From Leyella stercorea (GTDB lineage: Bacteria; Bacteroidota; Bacteroidia; Bacteroidales; Bacteroidaceae), in NCBI RefSeq assembly GCF_019052365.1, contig NZ_JAHQUY010000001.1, positions 70,865 to 134,864 of the forward strand: a DNA stretch of 64,000 nt, given 5' to 3'. The first letter of the stretch is position 1; each line of letters begins with the position of its first letter. Positions 1 through 8,414 of this stretch are shown here, in pieces. The notes beneath the pieces were generated by a model. That model was given only the letters and a program-made list of their open reading frames with translations, ran no database searches and was not told the origin of the DNA. The position numbers and the translations under genes were made by a program.

Positions 1-930
1 AGCACTCTCAACGTAAGTGGTAGTAGTACTTGCGCCGAGGCAAGCGCCTGTCATTGTAGCGATAGCGTCAGCCATGAACGCCTTGTTAAGTCCCGGAATG
101 CGTCCGTCCTTCTGCATCATGCCCGCCTTTGTGCATACGCCAACGAGCGTGCCCATTGTGTCGAACATGTCGATGAAGAGGAAGGTGAACACTATCACCA
201 CCATGTCGATGGTGAAGATGTTGTGGAACTCGAACTGGCAGAACAGCGGAGCCACCGACGGCGGAGTGTCTACAACGCCCGAGAAGTTGGTGACGCCCAT
301 CGGAATGCCGATAAGCGCTGTAGCGAGGATGCCGATGAGCAGCGAGCCTGGTACGTTCTTTATGACGAGCACCGATGTGATAATGATGCCAATCACGCCG
401 AGCAGCGCTGTGCCTTGGGTCATGTTGCCGATGGTTACGAATGTGGAAGTGTTCTCAACGATGATGCCCGCATTCTTCAGTCCGATGAAGGCGATGAAGA
501 GTCCGATGCCGGCGCCGATAGCGCGCTTGATAGACGCCGGAATAGCGTCGACGATGAGCGTGCGGATGCTTGTGAGCGTGAGCACCACGAAGATGAAGCC
601 CTCGATGAGGATAGCGGTGAGCGCAAACTGCCATGAGTAGCCCATGCCGAGGCAGACGGTGAACACGAAGAACGCGTTCAGGCCCATGCCCGGCGCCAGT
701 CCGAACGGCTTCTTGGCGTAGATAGCCATAGCGAGTGTGCCGATGATGGCAGCGAGCGCCGTTGCTGTGAATACAGCGTTGGTGTCCATGCCCTTGTCGG
801 CGAGGTTGCTGAAGATGCTCGGGTTGACGGCGAGGATGTACGCCATGGTGAGGAAGGTCGTGATGCCCGCCATCACCTCTGTCTTAATGTTGTGCTTCGA
901 AGGGTCGAAGCCGAAAAGTTTTGAAAGCAT
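1..930 (-). CDS. NCS2-family purine permease (AzgA/PbuG type), 3' end beyond the window
   Basis: This is an inner-membrane purine (adenine/guanine/hypoxanthine) transporter of the NCS2 family. About 310 codons are visible, starting at the ATG at 928-930 (MLSKLFGFDP...). The start matches the family N-terminus, with TFLTMAYILAVNPSIFS at about residues 25-41. The visible end reads GASTTTTYVESA, the family signature near the last third. Several hydrophobic segments alternate with short loops. The family is usually about 430 residues, so roughly 120 are missing beyond base 1. It lies 113 bases downstream of a Tsx-like outer-membrane barrel on the same strand, so the two may carry purines across both membranes. 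Family assignment is firm; the exact substrate is inferred. Confidence 0.9.
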   Translation of the reverse strand, partial: MLSKLFGFDPSKHNIKTEVMAGITTFLTMAYILAVNPSIFSNLADKGMDTNAVFTATALAAIIGTLAMAIYAKKPFGLAPGMGLNAFFVFTVCLGMGYSWQFALTAILIEGFIFVVLTLTSIRTLIVDAIPASIKRAIGAGIGLFIAFIGLKNAGIIVENTSTFVTIGNMTQGTALLGVIGIIITSVLVIKNVPGSLLIGILATALIGIPMGVTNFSGVVDTPPSVAPLFCQFEFHNIFTIDMVVIVFTFLFIDMFDTMGTLVGVCTKAGMMQKDGRIPGLNKAFMADAIATMTGACLGASTTTTYVESA

Positions 931-943
931 GTTTTGATTGAGT

Positions 944-1041
944 TTAGGCCTTTCTAAGCCTCTTTAGGCCTTTCTAAGCCTTGGGTATTTTTTAGTTTGA
1001 GAGCCCTCCCCGACGGGGAGGGTTGGGAGGGGCTTTTTACT
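944..1041 (-). repeat. Composite intergenic repeat (GC-rich palindrome plus AGGCCTTTCTAAGCC direct repeats)
   Basis: Bases 1002-1041 contain CCCTCCCC-gacg-GGGGAGGG followed by GGTTGGGAGGGGCTTTTTAC. Bases 944-983 carry two copies of a 20-base unit containing AGGCCTTTCTAAGCC. Read on the minus strand, the order is GC-rich palindrome then TAAGCC-type repeats. The same composite order, in the opposite orientation, occurs at 27938-28050. On the minus strand it begins at the stop codon of the upstream barrel gene, whose TAA is the first triplet of the shared block. Confidence 0.8.
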
Positions 1042-1042
1042 T

Positions 1043-1798
1043 TTAGAAGTCCCACTTCACGCCGAGGCACGGGCGACACTTGAAACCGCCGGTAGATCCG
1101 AAGTTATTAGAAAGCTCGATCTCTGTACCGAGGCTGAGGTTGTCGCAACCGAAGTGCTGACCCACGTTATACCAGAGCTGCGGCTCGGTGATGAACACGG
1201 TGCTCTTCGTGTCGCAAGAGCCGTCTGCGCGGAAGTCGACAGCATGGTCCTCCCACCAGAAGTCGGCGAAGCCGTCGAACTTCAAGCCCTTCACGCCGAA
1301 GAGGTCGTTCATAGCCCAAACCACGGTGAACTGCATAGGCACATCAGAGTCCTTCTTCTGGATGTTCTTGTAGAGCGCCTTGAGGTTAAGCGTGTTCTTG
1401 AAGTCCTTCGAGTGGATGAAGTAGTCGAGACCCACGAGCCAAGCGTTGTTGATAGGGTAGGATGCTGTGATACCGCCGTTGTACTCTACGTGGAGCGAGA
1501 GGTTCTTGATGGCAGAGTTCTGCCAGAAGTTGAGGCAGCGAGCAATCTCGAAGTAAGTTCCGCCAGGAGCGAGGTTCGGACCCTTAACGTGCTGGTCGTA
1601 GTTGAAGTCGTGGTCGATGAAGAAGTAGGTGTTACCCCACTTGTCCTGCTTGAACATTTCGAGCGTCAGCGTAACGAACTTGCGGTCGCTGCCGAAATCG
1701 TAGAACAACTGTGCGTTAACCTGCGCCTTTGCCTTTGTTGCGCCGAGGCAGAGCATAGCGATAAGGAACAGTGTAGATGCTGTCTGTTTGATTTTCAT
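1043..1798 (-). CDS. DUF5020-family, Tsx-like outer-membrane beta-barrel
   Basis: This 251-residue exported protein has a signal peptide (MKIKQTASTLFLIAMLCLGATKAKA, cleavage near residue 25). The mature part alternates polar and aromatic residues in short strands (for example QLFYDFGSDRKFVTLTLEMF, DNLSLGTEIELSNNFG) and ends in the aromatic W-D-F, typical of outer-membrane barrels. The pattern matches the Bacteroidales DUF5020 family, related to nucleoside channel Tsx. It is followed on the same strand by a purine permease, which supports a role in nucleoside or purine uptake (inference). A -7 box lies at 1909-1916. Family call is good; substrate is not shown. Confidence 0.8.
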   Translation of the reverse strand: MKIKQTASTLFLIAMLCLGATKAKAQVNAQLFYDFGSDRKFVTLTLEMFKQDKWGNTYFFIDHDFNYDQHVKGPNLAPGGTYFEIARCLNFWQNSAIKNLSLHVEYNGGITASYPINNAWLVGLDYFIHSKDFKNTLNLKALYKNIQKKDSDVPMQFTVVWAMNDLFGVKGLKFDGFADFWWEDHAVDFRADGSCDTKSTVFITEPQLWYNVGQHFGCDNLSLGTEIELSNNFGSTGGFKCRPCLGVKWDF

Positions 1799-1908
1799 TG
1801 TCTTTTTGTTTTATTTGTTAATTATTTGTGTGAACTCTTCTTTCCGTTCGACGTACTTAGGTATAAAAAATAGTCTGCTATATCGGGTGCTATTTATTAA
1901 TGTGAGCG

Positions 1909-1916
1909 CAAAGGTA
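1909..1916 (-). promoter_or_regulatory. Bacteroidales -7 promoter box for the DUF5020 gene
   Basis: On the minus strand this reads TACCTTTG, matching TAnnTTTG, about 110 bases upstream of the start codon. It is back to back with the cca promoter 42 bases away. Confidence 0.65.
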
Positions 1917-1957
1917 CAAATTTTCCGTCAATACACATTAAATTCTGTAAAAATATG

Positions 1958-1965
1958 TAACTTTG
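1958..1965 (+). promoter_or_regulatory. Bacteroidales -7 promoter box for cca
   Basis: TAACTTTG matches TAnnTTTG and lies about 38 bases before the cca start codon. Confidence 0.7.
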
Positions 1966-2002
1966 CACTCGATTTGCATGTAATAATCAGGATTTTATAC
2001 GA

Positions 2003-3451
2003 ATGAAGCTATACACAGATGCCGAATTGGCACAAATTCTCGACAAAAAGATATTCCATAAGATAGGCGAAGTGGCCGACGAGATGGGCGTAGAATGCTA
2101 TCTCGTGGGCGGCTATGTGCGCGACATATTCCTCGAGCGCCCCACGAACGACATCGACGTCGTCGTCGTGGGCAGCGGCATAGAGGTGGCGCAGGCGCTG
2201 CAGAAGGCGCTGGGCAAGAACGAGAAGACCGGACGCTGGCGCGCTCATCTCGCCGTATACCGCAACTTCGGCACAGCGCAGGTTAAGTTCTACGACACGG
2301 AGGTGGAGTTCGTGGGCGCCCGCCGCGAGAGCTACGACCGCGGTTCGCGCAAGCCCGTGGTTGAGGACGGCACACTCGAGGACGACCAGAACCGCCGCGA
2401 CTTCACTATCAACGCCATGGCGGTATGCCTTAACAAGGCGCGCTTCGGCGAACTCGTAGACCCGTTCGACGGCATCTACGACCTTGAGGACGGCATTATA
2501 CGCACACCGCTCGACCCCGACATCACTTTCTCCGACGACCCGCTGCGCATGATGCGCTGCGTGCGCTTCTCGGCTCAGCTCAAGTTCTTCATCGACGAGG
2601 AGACGTTCGACGCCCTCGGACGCAACGCCGAGCGCATCAAGATAGTGAGCGGCGAGCGCATCGCCGACGAGCTGAACAAGATAATGAAGACCGACCAGCC
2701 CTCGCGCGGCTTCGTCGAGCTGCACCGCTGCGGACTGCTGCAGCTCATCATACCCGAGCTGGCTGCGCTCGACATCGTGGAGACGCGCAACGGCAAGGCG
2801 CACAAGAACAACTTCTACCACACGCTCGAGGTGGTGGACAACGTGGCGAAGCGCAGCGACAACCTCTGGCTGCGTTGGGCGGCCCTGTTCCACGACGTGG
2901 GCAAGACGCGCTCAAAGCGTTGGGAGCCTGCTATCGGATGGACGTTCCACAACCACAACTACGTGGGCGCCAAGATGATTCCCGCCATCTTCAGACGCAT
3001 GAAGCTGCCGATGGACGCCAAGATGAAGTACGTGGAGAAGATGGTAGACCTGCACATGCGACCCATCGTGATTGCCGACGAGGAGGTGACCGACTCAGCC
3101 GTTCGTCGACTGCTCAACGACGCGGGCGACGACATCGACGACCTCATGATGCTCTGCGAGGCTGACATCACGAGCAAGAACGAGGTGCGCAAGAAGCGTT
3201 TCCTCGAAAACTTCCGCATGGTGCGCGAGAAACTCACCGACCTTAAGGAGCGCGACTACAAGCGCCTGCTGCAGCCCGTCATCGACGGCAACGAGATAAT
3301 GCAGATATTCAATCTGCAGCCGAGTAGAGAGGTGGGCGTGCTGAAACAGTATCTGAAGGACGCCGTGCTCGACAACCGTGTGGCTAACGAACGCGAGCCT
3401 CTTATGGAATTACTGATGAAGAAAGCCGCAGAAATGGGGCTCACTCAGTAG
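2003..3451 (+). CDS. cca: CCA tRNA nucleotidyltransferase with HD domain
   Basis: This 482-residue class II tRNA nucleotidyltransferase adds or repairs the 3'-CCA end of tRNAs. The polymerase core is at the N-terminus: LVGGYVRD (about residues 34-41) and NDIDVVVVG with the metal-binding D-x-D (about 49-57), then RRDFTINAMAV (about 132-142) and the DPLRMMRCVRFSAQL block. An HD phosphohydrolase-like domain follows with ALFHDVGKTRSKRW (about 293-306) and HNHNYVGA. The polymerase-plus-HD architecture is normal for Bacteroidetes. It is monocistronic, with its own promoter and a terminator after a repeat array. The cytosolic role follows from the family. Confidence 0.93.
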   Translation: MKLYTDAELAQILDKKIFHKIGEVADEMGVECYLVGGYVRDIFLERPTNDIDVVVVGSGIEVAQALQKALGKNEKTGRWRAHLAVYRNFGTAQVKFYDTEVEFVGARRESYDRGSRKPVVEDGTLEDDQNRRDFTINAMAVCLNKARFGELVDPFDGIYDLEDGIIRTPLDPDITFSDDPLRMMRCVRFSAQLKFFIDEETFDALGRNAERIKIVSGERIADELNKIMKTDQPSRGFVELHRCGLLQLIIPELAALDIVETRNGKAHKNNFYHTLEVVDNVAKRSDNLWLRWAALFHDVGKTRSKRWEPAIGWTFHNHNYVGAKMIPAIFRRMKLPMDAKMKYVEKMVDLHMRPIVIADEEVTDSAVRRLLNDAGDDIDDLMMLCEADITSKNEVRKKRFLENFRMVREKLTDLKERDYKRLLQPVIDGNEIMQIFNLQPSREVGVLKQYLKDAVLDNRVANEREPLMELLMKKAAEMGLTQ

Positions 3452-3458
3452 TTTTCTC

Positions 3459-3568
3459 ACCGTTCGCGTTCGCAGTCCGCATCGTTCGCGTTCGCGGTCC
3501 GTACCGTTCGCGTTCGCAATCCGCACCGTTCGCGTTCGCAATCCGCACCGTTCGCGTCCGCAATCGGT
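3459..3568 (+). repeat. 22-base tandem array A (5 units)
   Basis: Five consecutive 22-base units start at 3459, 3481, 3503, 3525 and 3547, each built on ACCGTTCGCGTTCGCA-type sequence with one to five differences. The array starts 7 bases after the cca stop codon. The minus strand is open in several frames and yields Arg-rich apparent ORFs that I do not regard as genes. Confidence 0.9.
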
Positions 3569-3586
3569 GACTGATACGCAACCTAC

Positions 3587-3652
3587 ACATTGATAAAGTG
3601 GCACTTCGCATTGACAAAGTGCCACTTTTGTGTTGATAAAATGTCACTACAA
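3587..3652 (+). repeat. Second 22-base periodic stretch containing the cca terminator
   Basis: Three imperfect 22-base units (3587-3608, 3609-3630, 3631-3652) are based on ATTGATAAAGTGGCACTT. Units one and two are complementary across AAAGTGGCACTT / AAGTGCCACTTT, so the repeat also forms a hairpin. Confidence 0.65.
3595..3632 (+). terminator. Hairpin terminator downstream of cca
   Basis: A perfect 12-bp stem (AAAGTGGCACTT, 3595-3606, with AAGTGCCACTTT, 3617-3628) is followed by TTGTGTT. The weak U-tract makes termination likely but not certain. Confidence 0.6.
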
Positions 3653-3774
3653 TTTAGGTAAATGCAACTTCTGCATTGGTCAAAATCGATACTAATATAT
3701 TGAATAACGCGTAATGAGAAATAAAAGTTGTTAAATGTATGTATGTAATGGTTACAACTTATTTACATATTTAG

Positions 3775-3782
3775 TAACTTTG
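3775..3782 (+). promoter_or_regulatory. Promoter -7 box of the RND efflux operon
   Basis: TAACTTTG matches TAnnTTTG. Transcription would begin near 3788-3792, leaving a leader of about 140 bases before the first gene. Confidence 0.65.
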
Positions 3783-3786
3783 CATG

Positions 3787-3840
3787 CAGAAAACTTAAAC
3801 AAGCGGTTTAGTTTTCTGTATACGCAGCATCAGGTTGCTG
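3787..3840 (+). promoter_or_regulatory. Two hairpins at the 5' end of the efflux-operon leader
   Basis: The first hairpin (3787-3818) pairs CAGAAAACTTAAAC with GTTTAGTTTTCTG, with one bulged base and a five-base loop. The second (3825-3840) pairs CAGCA with TGCTG. Given the -7 box just upstream, the first hairpin would sit at the very 5' end of the mRNA. It may stabilise the transcript, or on DNA act as a repressor operator. Confidence 0.45.
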
Positions 3841-3930
3841 CACTCCTACAGTCACTAAGCAAATAGTAAAGTATATATTATAAATAAGGTAGAAATATAA
3901 AAAGGTAAAAAATATTTATTAAAAATAGGC

Positions 3931-5133
3931 ATGAAGAAAACAAAGATTTTATTGGTTGCAGCCTTGGCTGCAGTGCTCGCCTCATGTGGCGGCGGAAAGA
4001 GTGGCGGAAAGCCTAACTTCGGCGACAACGAATACGCTGTACGCACAGTTCAGGGTCAGGACGCAAACTTGCAGACCACCTATCCGGCATCTATCAAGGG
4101 TGTTCAGGACGTGGAGATTCGCCCGAAAGTGTCTGGCTTCATCACAAAGCTTTGCGTGAAGGAAGGTCAGTCGGTTAAGGCAGGTCAGTTGCTGTTTGTC
4201 ATCGACAACGTTACATACGCCGCTGCCGTTCGTCAGGCAAAGGCATCTGTGAACGCTGCAAAGGCACAGCTCAACACTGCAACTCTTACATACAACAACT
4301 CGCAGAAACTCTTCAAGAACAACGTAATCGGTTCTTACGAGCTGCAGTCGACAAAGAACGCAATGGAGAGCGCTGCCGCCCAGCTCGCTCAGGCAAAGGC
4401 AGCATACGTATCGGCTAAGCAGAACCTCAACTTCTGCTTCGTTACATCTCCGTCTAACGGCGTTGTAGGCGACCTGCCTTACCGCGTAGGTGCTCTCGTA
4501 AGCGCTTCGTCGCAGCAGCCCCTCACAACCGTGTCTAACAACTCTACAATGCAGGTTTACTTCTCTATGACCGAGAAAGACCTTCTGGAGATGAGCAAGA
4601 CACAGGGCGGCGTACACGCTGCCGTAGAGAGCTATCCGGCTGTGAAGCTGCAGCTCGCCGACGGCTCTATCTACGAGCATCCGGGCAAGGTGGCTGCCGT
4701 GAGCGGCGTCATCGACCCGACCACCGGTACGGTGTCTATGCGTGCCGACTTCCCCAACCCCGAGCACGTGCTCAAGAGCGGTGCTTCAGGTTCTATCGTT
4801 GTGCCTCACGTAGCTTCTTCGGCTGTTATCATCCCGCAGGACGCTGTGGTTCAGGTGCAGGACAAGTACTTTGTGTATGTTGTAGGCAAGGACAACAAGG
4901 TGAAGTACACACCGGTTACTGTCAACCCACAGAACGACGGCAAGAACTACATCATCACTTCTGGTCTTAGCGTAGGCGACCGCTTCGTTGTGAACGGCGT
5001 TTCTTTGCTCCAGGACGGCATGGACATCAAGCCGCTCACAGAGGCTCAGTACGCTGAGAAGCTGAAGAAGACAGAGCAGCTCGGCGAGGCTCAGGGCGAC
5101 CTTGGCAAGCTGAAGAAGGCATTCGGAAAATAA
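3931..5133 (+). CDS. RND efflux periplasmic adaptor (AcrA/MexA type lipoprotein)
   Basis: This 400-residue membrane-fusion protein links an inner-membrane RND pump to an outer-membrane channel. The N-terminus is a lipoprotein signal with lipobox LASC (Cys19) followed by a Gly-rich stretch. A barrel-sandwich/lipoyl half-motif (RPKVSGFITKLCVKEGQSVKAGQLLFVID, about residues 68-97) is followed by an Ala/Gln-rich coiled-coil hairpin (about 100-165). The second lipoyl half (FVTSPSNGVVGD) and the beta-barrel and membrane-proximal domains come after it. It is first in an operon: the pump starts 24 bases downstream. Function is secure; exported substrates are unknown. Confidence 0.93.
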   Translation: MKKTKILLVAALAAVLASCGGGKSGGKPNFGDNEYAVRTVQGQDANLQTTYPASIKGVQDVEIRPKVSGFITKLCVKEGQSVKAGQLLFVIDNVTYAAAVRQAKASVNAAKAQLNTATLTYNNSQKLFKNNVIGSYELQSTKNAMESAAAQLAQAKAAYVSAKQNLNFCFVTSPSNGVVGDLPYRVGALVSASSQQPLTTVSNNSTMQVYFSMTEKDLLEMSKTQGGVHAAVESYPAVKLQLADGSIYEHPGKVAAVSGVIDPTTGTVSMRADFPNPEHVLKSGASGSIVVPHVASSAVIIPQDAVVQVQDKYFVYVVGKDNKVKYTPVTVNPQNDGKNYIITSGLSVGDRFVVNGVSLLQDGMDIKPLTEAQYAEKLKKTEQLGEAQGDLGKLKKAFGK

Positions 5134-5157
5134 TTTTTTTGTAGATAAGAAAGTAAT

Positions 5158-8100
5158 ATGAAATTAGATAGATTTATCCTGCGCCCGGTACTCTCCACCG
5201 TGATTTCTATCCTGGTGGTCATCCTGGGTGTGTTAGGTTTGGTGTCGCTGCCTATCGAGCAGTACCCGAACATGGCGCCGCCTACCATCATGGTGCGTGC
5301 AGCCTATACCGGTGCCAACTCACAGACCGTGCTCAACTCGGTGCTCGCACCGCTTGAGGAGTCGATCAACGGTGTGGAAGGCATGACATACATGACATCT
5401 TCTGCCACCAACGACGGTTCGGCTTCAATCACCGTATTCTTCAAGCAGGGCATGGACCCTGACATGTGTCAGGTGAACGTGCAGAACCGTGTGTCGCAGG
5501 CTTCTGCCTTGCTGCCGGCTGAGGTGACAAAGGCTGGTGTGACGGTCATGAAACGCCAGTCGTCTACCGTTATCCTCTTCGGTCTTACAGCAGACGACGA
5601 CCGCTACGACGACGAGTTCCTCACAAACTATGCAAACATCAACGTCGTTCCTGCCATCAAGCGTGTGAACGGTGTGGGCGAGTGCCAGTGCTTCTCGCAG
5701 AAAGACTACACCATGCGCCTCTGGATCGACCCGGTGAAGATGAAGAGCTACGGCTTGATTCCGACCGACCTCACCGGCGTACTCGCACAGCAGAACATAG
5801 AGGCTGCGCCGGGTTCGGTAGGCGAGCAGTCGAACAACCAGTACCAGTACACCTTCCGCTACAGAGGACGTCTGCAGACACCGGAGGAGTTCGGCGAAAT
5901 GATCATCAAGTCGACACAGGACGGACAGACCATCCGCGTAAAGGACGTAGCCCGCGTGGAGATGGGCGCGCTGTCTTATACCGTAGAGTCGAAGAACAAC
6001 GGCAAGCCGTCAGTAACAATGATGGTTACGCAGACCGCAGGCTCTAACGCTACAGAGATTGCCACAAACATCAAGAAGCTCCTCAAGGATCAGGAGGCGT
6101 CAATGCCGCCGGGCATCCACTTCGACATCATGCAGGACGTTACGGAGTTCCTCTTCGCCTCAATCGAGGACCTTATCAAGACCCTCTGCGAGGCGTTCAT
6201 CCTCGTGTTCATCGTGGTGTACATCTTCCTTCAGGACACACGCTCTACGCTCATCCCGTTGATTGCGGTGCCCGTGTCGCTCATCGGTACATTCTTCTTC
6301 CTCTATGCGTTCGGCTTCTCGCTCAACCTGCTTACGCTTGCCGCACTCGTGCTTGCCATCGCCATCGTGGTCGACGACGCCATCGTGGTCGTCGAGGCTG
6401 TGCATGCCAAGCTCGACCTCGGCTACAAGTCGGCTAAGCTCGCGTCTATCGACGCCATGAACGAAATCTCGGGCGCCATCATCTCAATCACCCTCGTTAT
6501 GGCGTCGGTGTTCATCCCCGTATCGTTCATGGGTGGTACGTCAGGTGCGTTCTACCGCGAGTTCGGTATCACTATGGCTATCTCTATCATCATCTCGGCA
6601 CTTAACGCCTTGACCCTCTCACCGGCTCTCTGCGCCATCTTGCTGAAGCCGAAGGACGAAGAAGGCAAGGAGCGCAAGATGTCGATGGTAGACCGCTTCC
6701 ACGCATCGTTCAACGCCGCATACGGCAAGGTGCAGGAGAAGTATACAAAGGGTGTGCGCCGCCTCGTTGAGCGCCCGTTTATCGCAATCGGTACAGTCGT
6801 AGTGGCTATCGCTGCAATGGCTGTGCTCATGGGCACAACAAAGACAGGCCTCGTTCCTGACGAGGATACCGGCACAGTATTCTGTACAGTGTCAACACCT
6901 CCGGGAACCTCTATGAAGAAGACCAACGAGGTGATGGACCAGGTAGACCGCATGCTCGCTACCAACCCGGCTATCGCCAGCCGTATGCGTATCACGGGCT
7001 ACAACTTCATCGCTGGTCAGGGCTCTAACCAGGGTACATTCATTATCAAGCTGAAGAGCTTCGAGGAGCGTCAGAAGGCAGAAGGTCCGCTGAAGTACAT
7101 CGGCGTGCACAACCTCGGTTCTACTATGGTGCTCGGTATGATATACAAGCAGACCGCAGCCATCAAGGGCGCGCAGATTCTTGCCTTCCAGCCGCCTATG
7201 GTGCAGGGCTTCTCTGCAACCAACGGTATGACGTTCTCAATGCAGGACCGCACGGGTGGCGACGTCAACAAGTTCTTTGACATCACACAGAAGTTCATCG
7301 CAGAGCTTAACAAGCGTCCGGAGATTTCGAACGCCATGACATCGTACAACACCAAGTATCCGCAGTACAAGATTGATGTTGACGTGGCTAAGTGTAAGCA
7401 GAGCGGCATCGACCCGTCTACAGTGCTCACCACAATGCAGGGCTACTACGGCGGTATGTATGCGTCTAACTTCAACGCTTACGGTAAGCTCTACCGTGTA
7501 TACATCCAGTCGGCACCGCAGGATCGTGCAGACCTGAAGAGTCTGGACAACATCTACGTGCGCACTTCTGCTGGCGAGATGGCTCCTATCAAGGAGTACG
7601 TGAACCTGAGCCGTGTATACGGTCCGCAGGAGATCGACCGCTTCAACCTCTTCACCTCTATCAACGTGAACGCTTCGGCTGCTGAGGGCTACTCTACGGG
7701 CGACGCTATCAACGCTATGGCAGAGGTAGCGAAGACTACGCTGCCGGCAGGCTACACATACGAGTTCTCGGGCTTGACACGTACCGAGCAGGAGTCGTCA
7801 AACTCTACTGCTATCGTTTTCGTGCTCTGCTTGACCTTCGTATACCTCATCCTCTCGGCACAGTACGAGTCGTACATTCTGCCGCTGTCCGTAATCCTTT
7901 CCATCCCGTTCGGTCTGGCAGGAGCCTTCCTCTTCACCAACATGTTTGGCAAGAACAACGACATCTACATGCAGATTGCGCTCATCATGCTTATGGGTCT
8001 TCTCGCTAAGAACGCCATCCTTATCGTGCAGTTCGCCCTCGAACGCCGTCAGACCGGTATGGCTATATCTTGGTCGGCAGTGCTCGGCGCTGCAGCCCGT

Positions 8101-8409
8101 CTGCGTCCTATCCTTATGACCTCTCTGGCTATGATTATCGGTTTGCTCCCGCTGCTCATGCCTTGGGGTGTAGGTTACAACGGCAACATGACACTCGGCG
8201 CTGCAGCCGTAGGCGGTATGCTTATCGGTATGCTCTGCCAGATTATGGTAGTGCCGGCGTTGTTCTACATCTTCCAGACATTGCAGGAGAAGATCAAGCC
8301 TATCGAGTTCGAGAACGACAGAGCTGATGTAGACACCGAGATTCGCCAGTACACCAACCCGTACGTGGCAGGTGCGCTGCAGGATCAGATTGAAAAGACT
8401 TCAAAATAA
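5158..8409 (+). CDS. RND multidrug efflux pump, inner-membrane transporter (AcrB/HAE1 type)
   Basis: This 1083-residue proton-driven pump is full length for the HAE1 family (about 1030-1080). It starts with a cytoplasmic turn and TM1 (FILRPVLSTVISILVVILG). It has the Asp-Asp pair of TM4 in AIVVDDAIVVVE (about residues 405-416) and the TM10 lysine in LMGLLAKNAILIVQFA, which form the proton relay. The twin large periplasmic loops follow TM1 and TM7. The adaptor precedes it and the outer-membrane factor starts 5 bases after its stop, so it forms a complete tripartite system. No local regulator gene is seen. Substrates cannot be read from sequence. Confidence 0.95.
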   Translation: MKLDRFILRPVLSTVISILVVILGVLGLVSLPIEQYPNMAPPTIMVRAAYTGANSQTVLNSVLAPLEESINGVEGMTYMTSSATNDGSASITVFFKQGMDPDMCQVNVQNRVSQASALLPAEVTKAGVTVMKRQSSTVILFGLTADDDRYDDEFLTNYANINVVPAIKRVNGVGECQCFSQKDYTMRLWIDPVKMKSYGLIPTDLTGVLAQQNIEAAPGSVGEQSNNQYQYTFRYRGRLQTPEEFGEMIIKSTQDGQTIRVKDVARVEMGALSYTVESKNNGKPSVTMMVTQTAGSNATEIATNIKKLLKDQEASMPPGIHFDIMQDVTEFLFASIEDLIKTLCEAFILVFIVVYIFLQDTRSTLIPLIAVPVSLIGTFFFLYAFGFSLNLLTLAALVLAIAIVVDDAIVVVEAVHAKLDLGYKSAKLASIDAMNEISGAIISITLVMASVFIPVSFMGGTSGAFYREFGITMAISIIISALNALTLSPALCAILLKPKDEEGKERKMSMVDRFHASFNAAYGKVQEKYTKGVRRLVERPFIAIGTVVVAIAAMAVLMGTTKTGLVPDEDTGTVFCTVSTPPGTSMKKTNEVMDQVDRMLATNPAIASRMRITGYNFIAGQGSNQGTFIIKLKSFEERQKAEGPLKYIGVHNLGSTMVLGMIYKQTAAIKGAQILAFQPPMVQGFSATNGMTFSMQDRTGGDVNKFFDITQKFIAELNKRPEISNAMTSYNTKYPQYKIDVDVAKCKQSGIDPSTVLTTMQGYYGGMYASNFNAYGKLYRVYIQSAPQDRADLKSLDNIYVRTSAGEMAPIKEYVNLSRVYGPQEIDRFNLFTSINVNASAAEGYSTGDAINAMAEVAKTTLPAGYTYEFSGLTRTEQESSNSTAIVFVLCLTFVYLILSAQYESYILPLSVILSIPFGLAGAFLFTNMFGKNNDIYMQIALIMLMGLLAKNAILIVQFALERRQTGMAISWSAVLGAAARLRPILMTSLAMIIGLLPLLMPWGVGYNGNMTLGAAAVGGMLIGMLCQIMVVPALFYIFQTLQEKIKPIEFENDRADVDTEIRQYTNPYVAGALQDQIEKTSK

Positions 8410-8414
8410 GACAG

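Noticed and set aside
1154..1873. Long plus-strand frame opposite the DUF5020 gene
   Set aside because: It is antisense to a gene with clear signal peptide and barrel features. Long shadow frames like this are common in the GC-rich genes of this window (for example opposite cca, the GuaA region and the S8 protease).
3410..3647. Arg-rich minus-strand reading frames over array A
   Set aside because: They consist of the 22-base repeat read in frame. Because 22 is not a multiple of three, all frames without a stop in the unit stay open. No signal, promoter or conserved domain.
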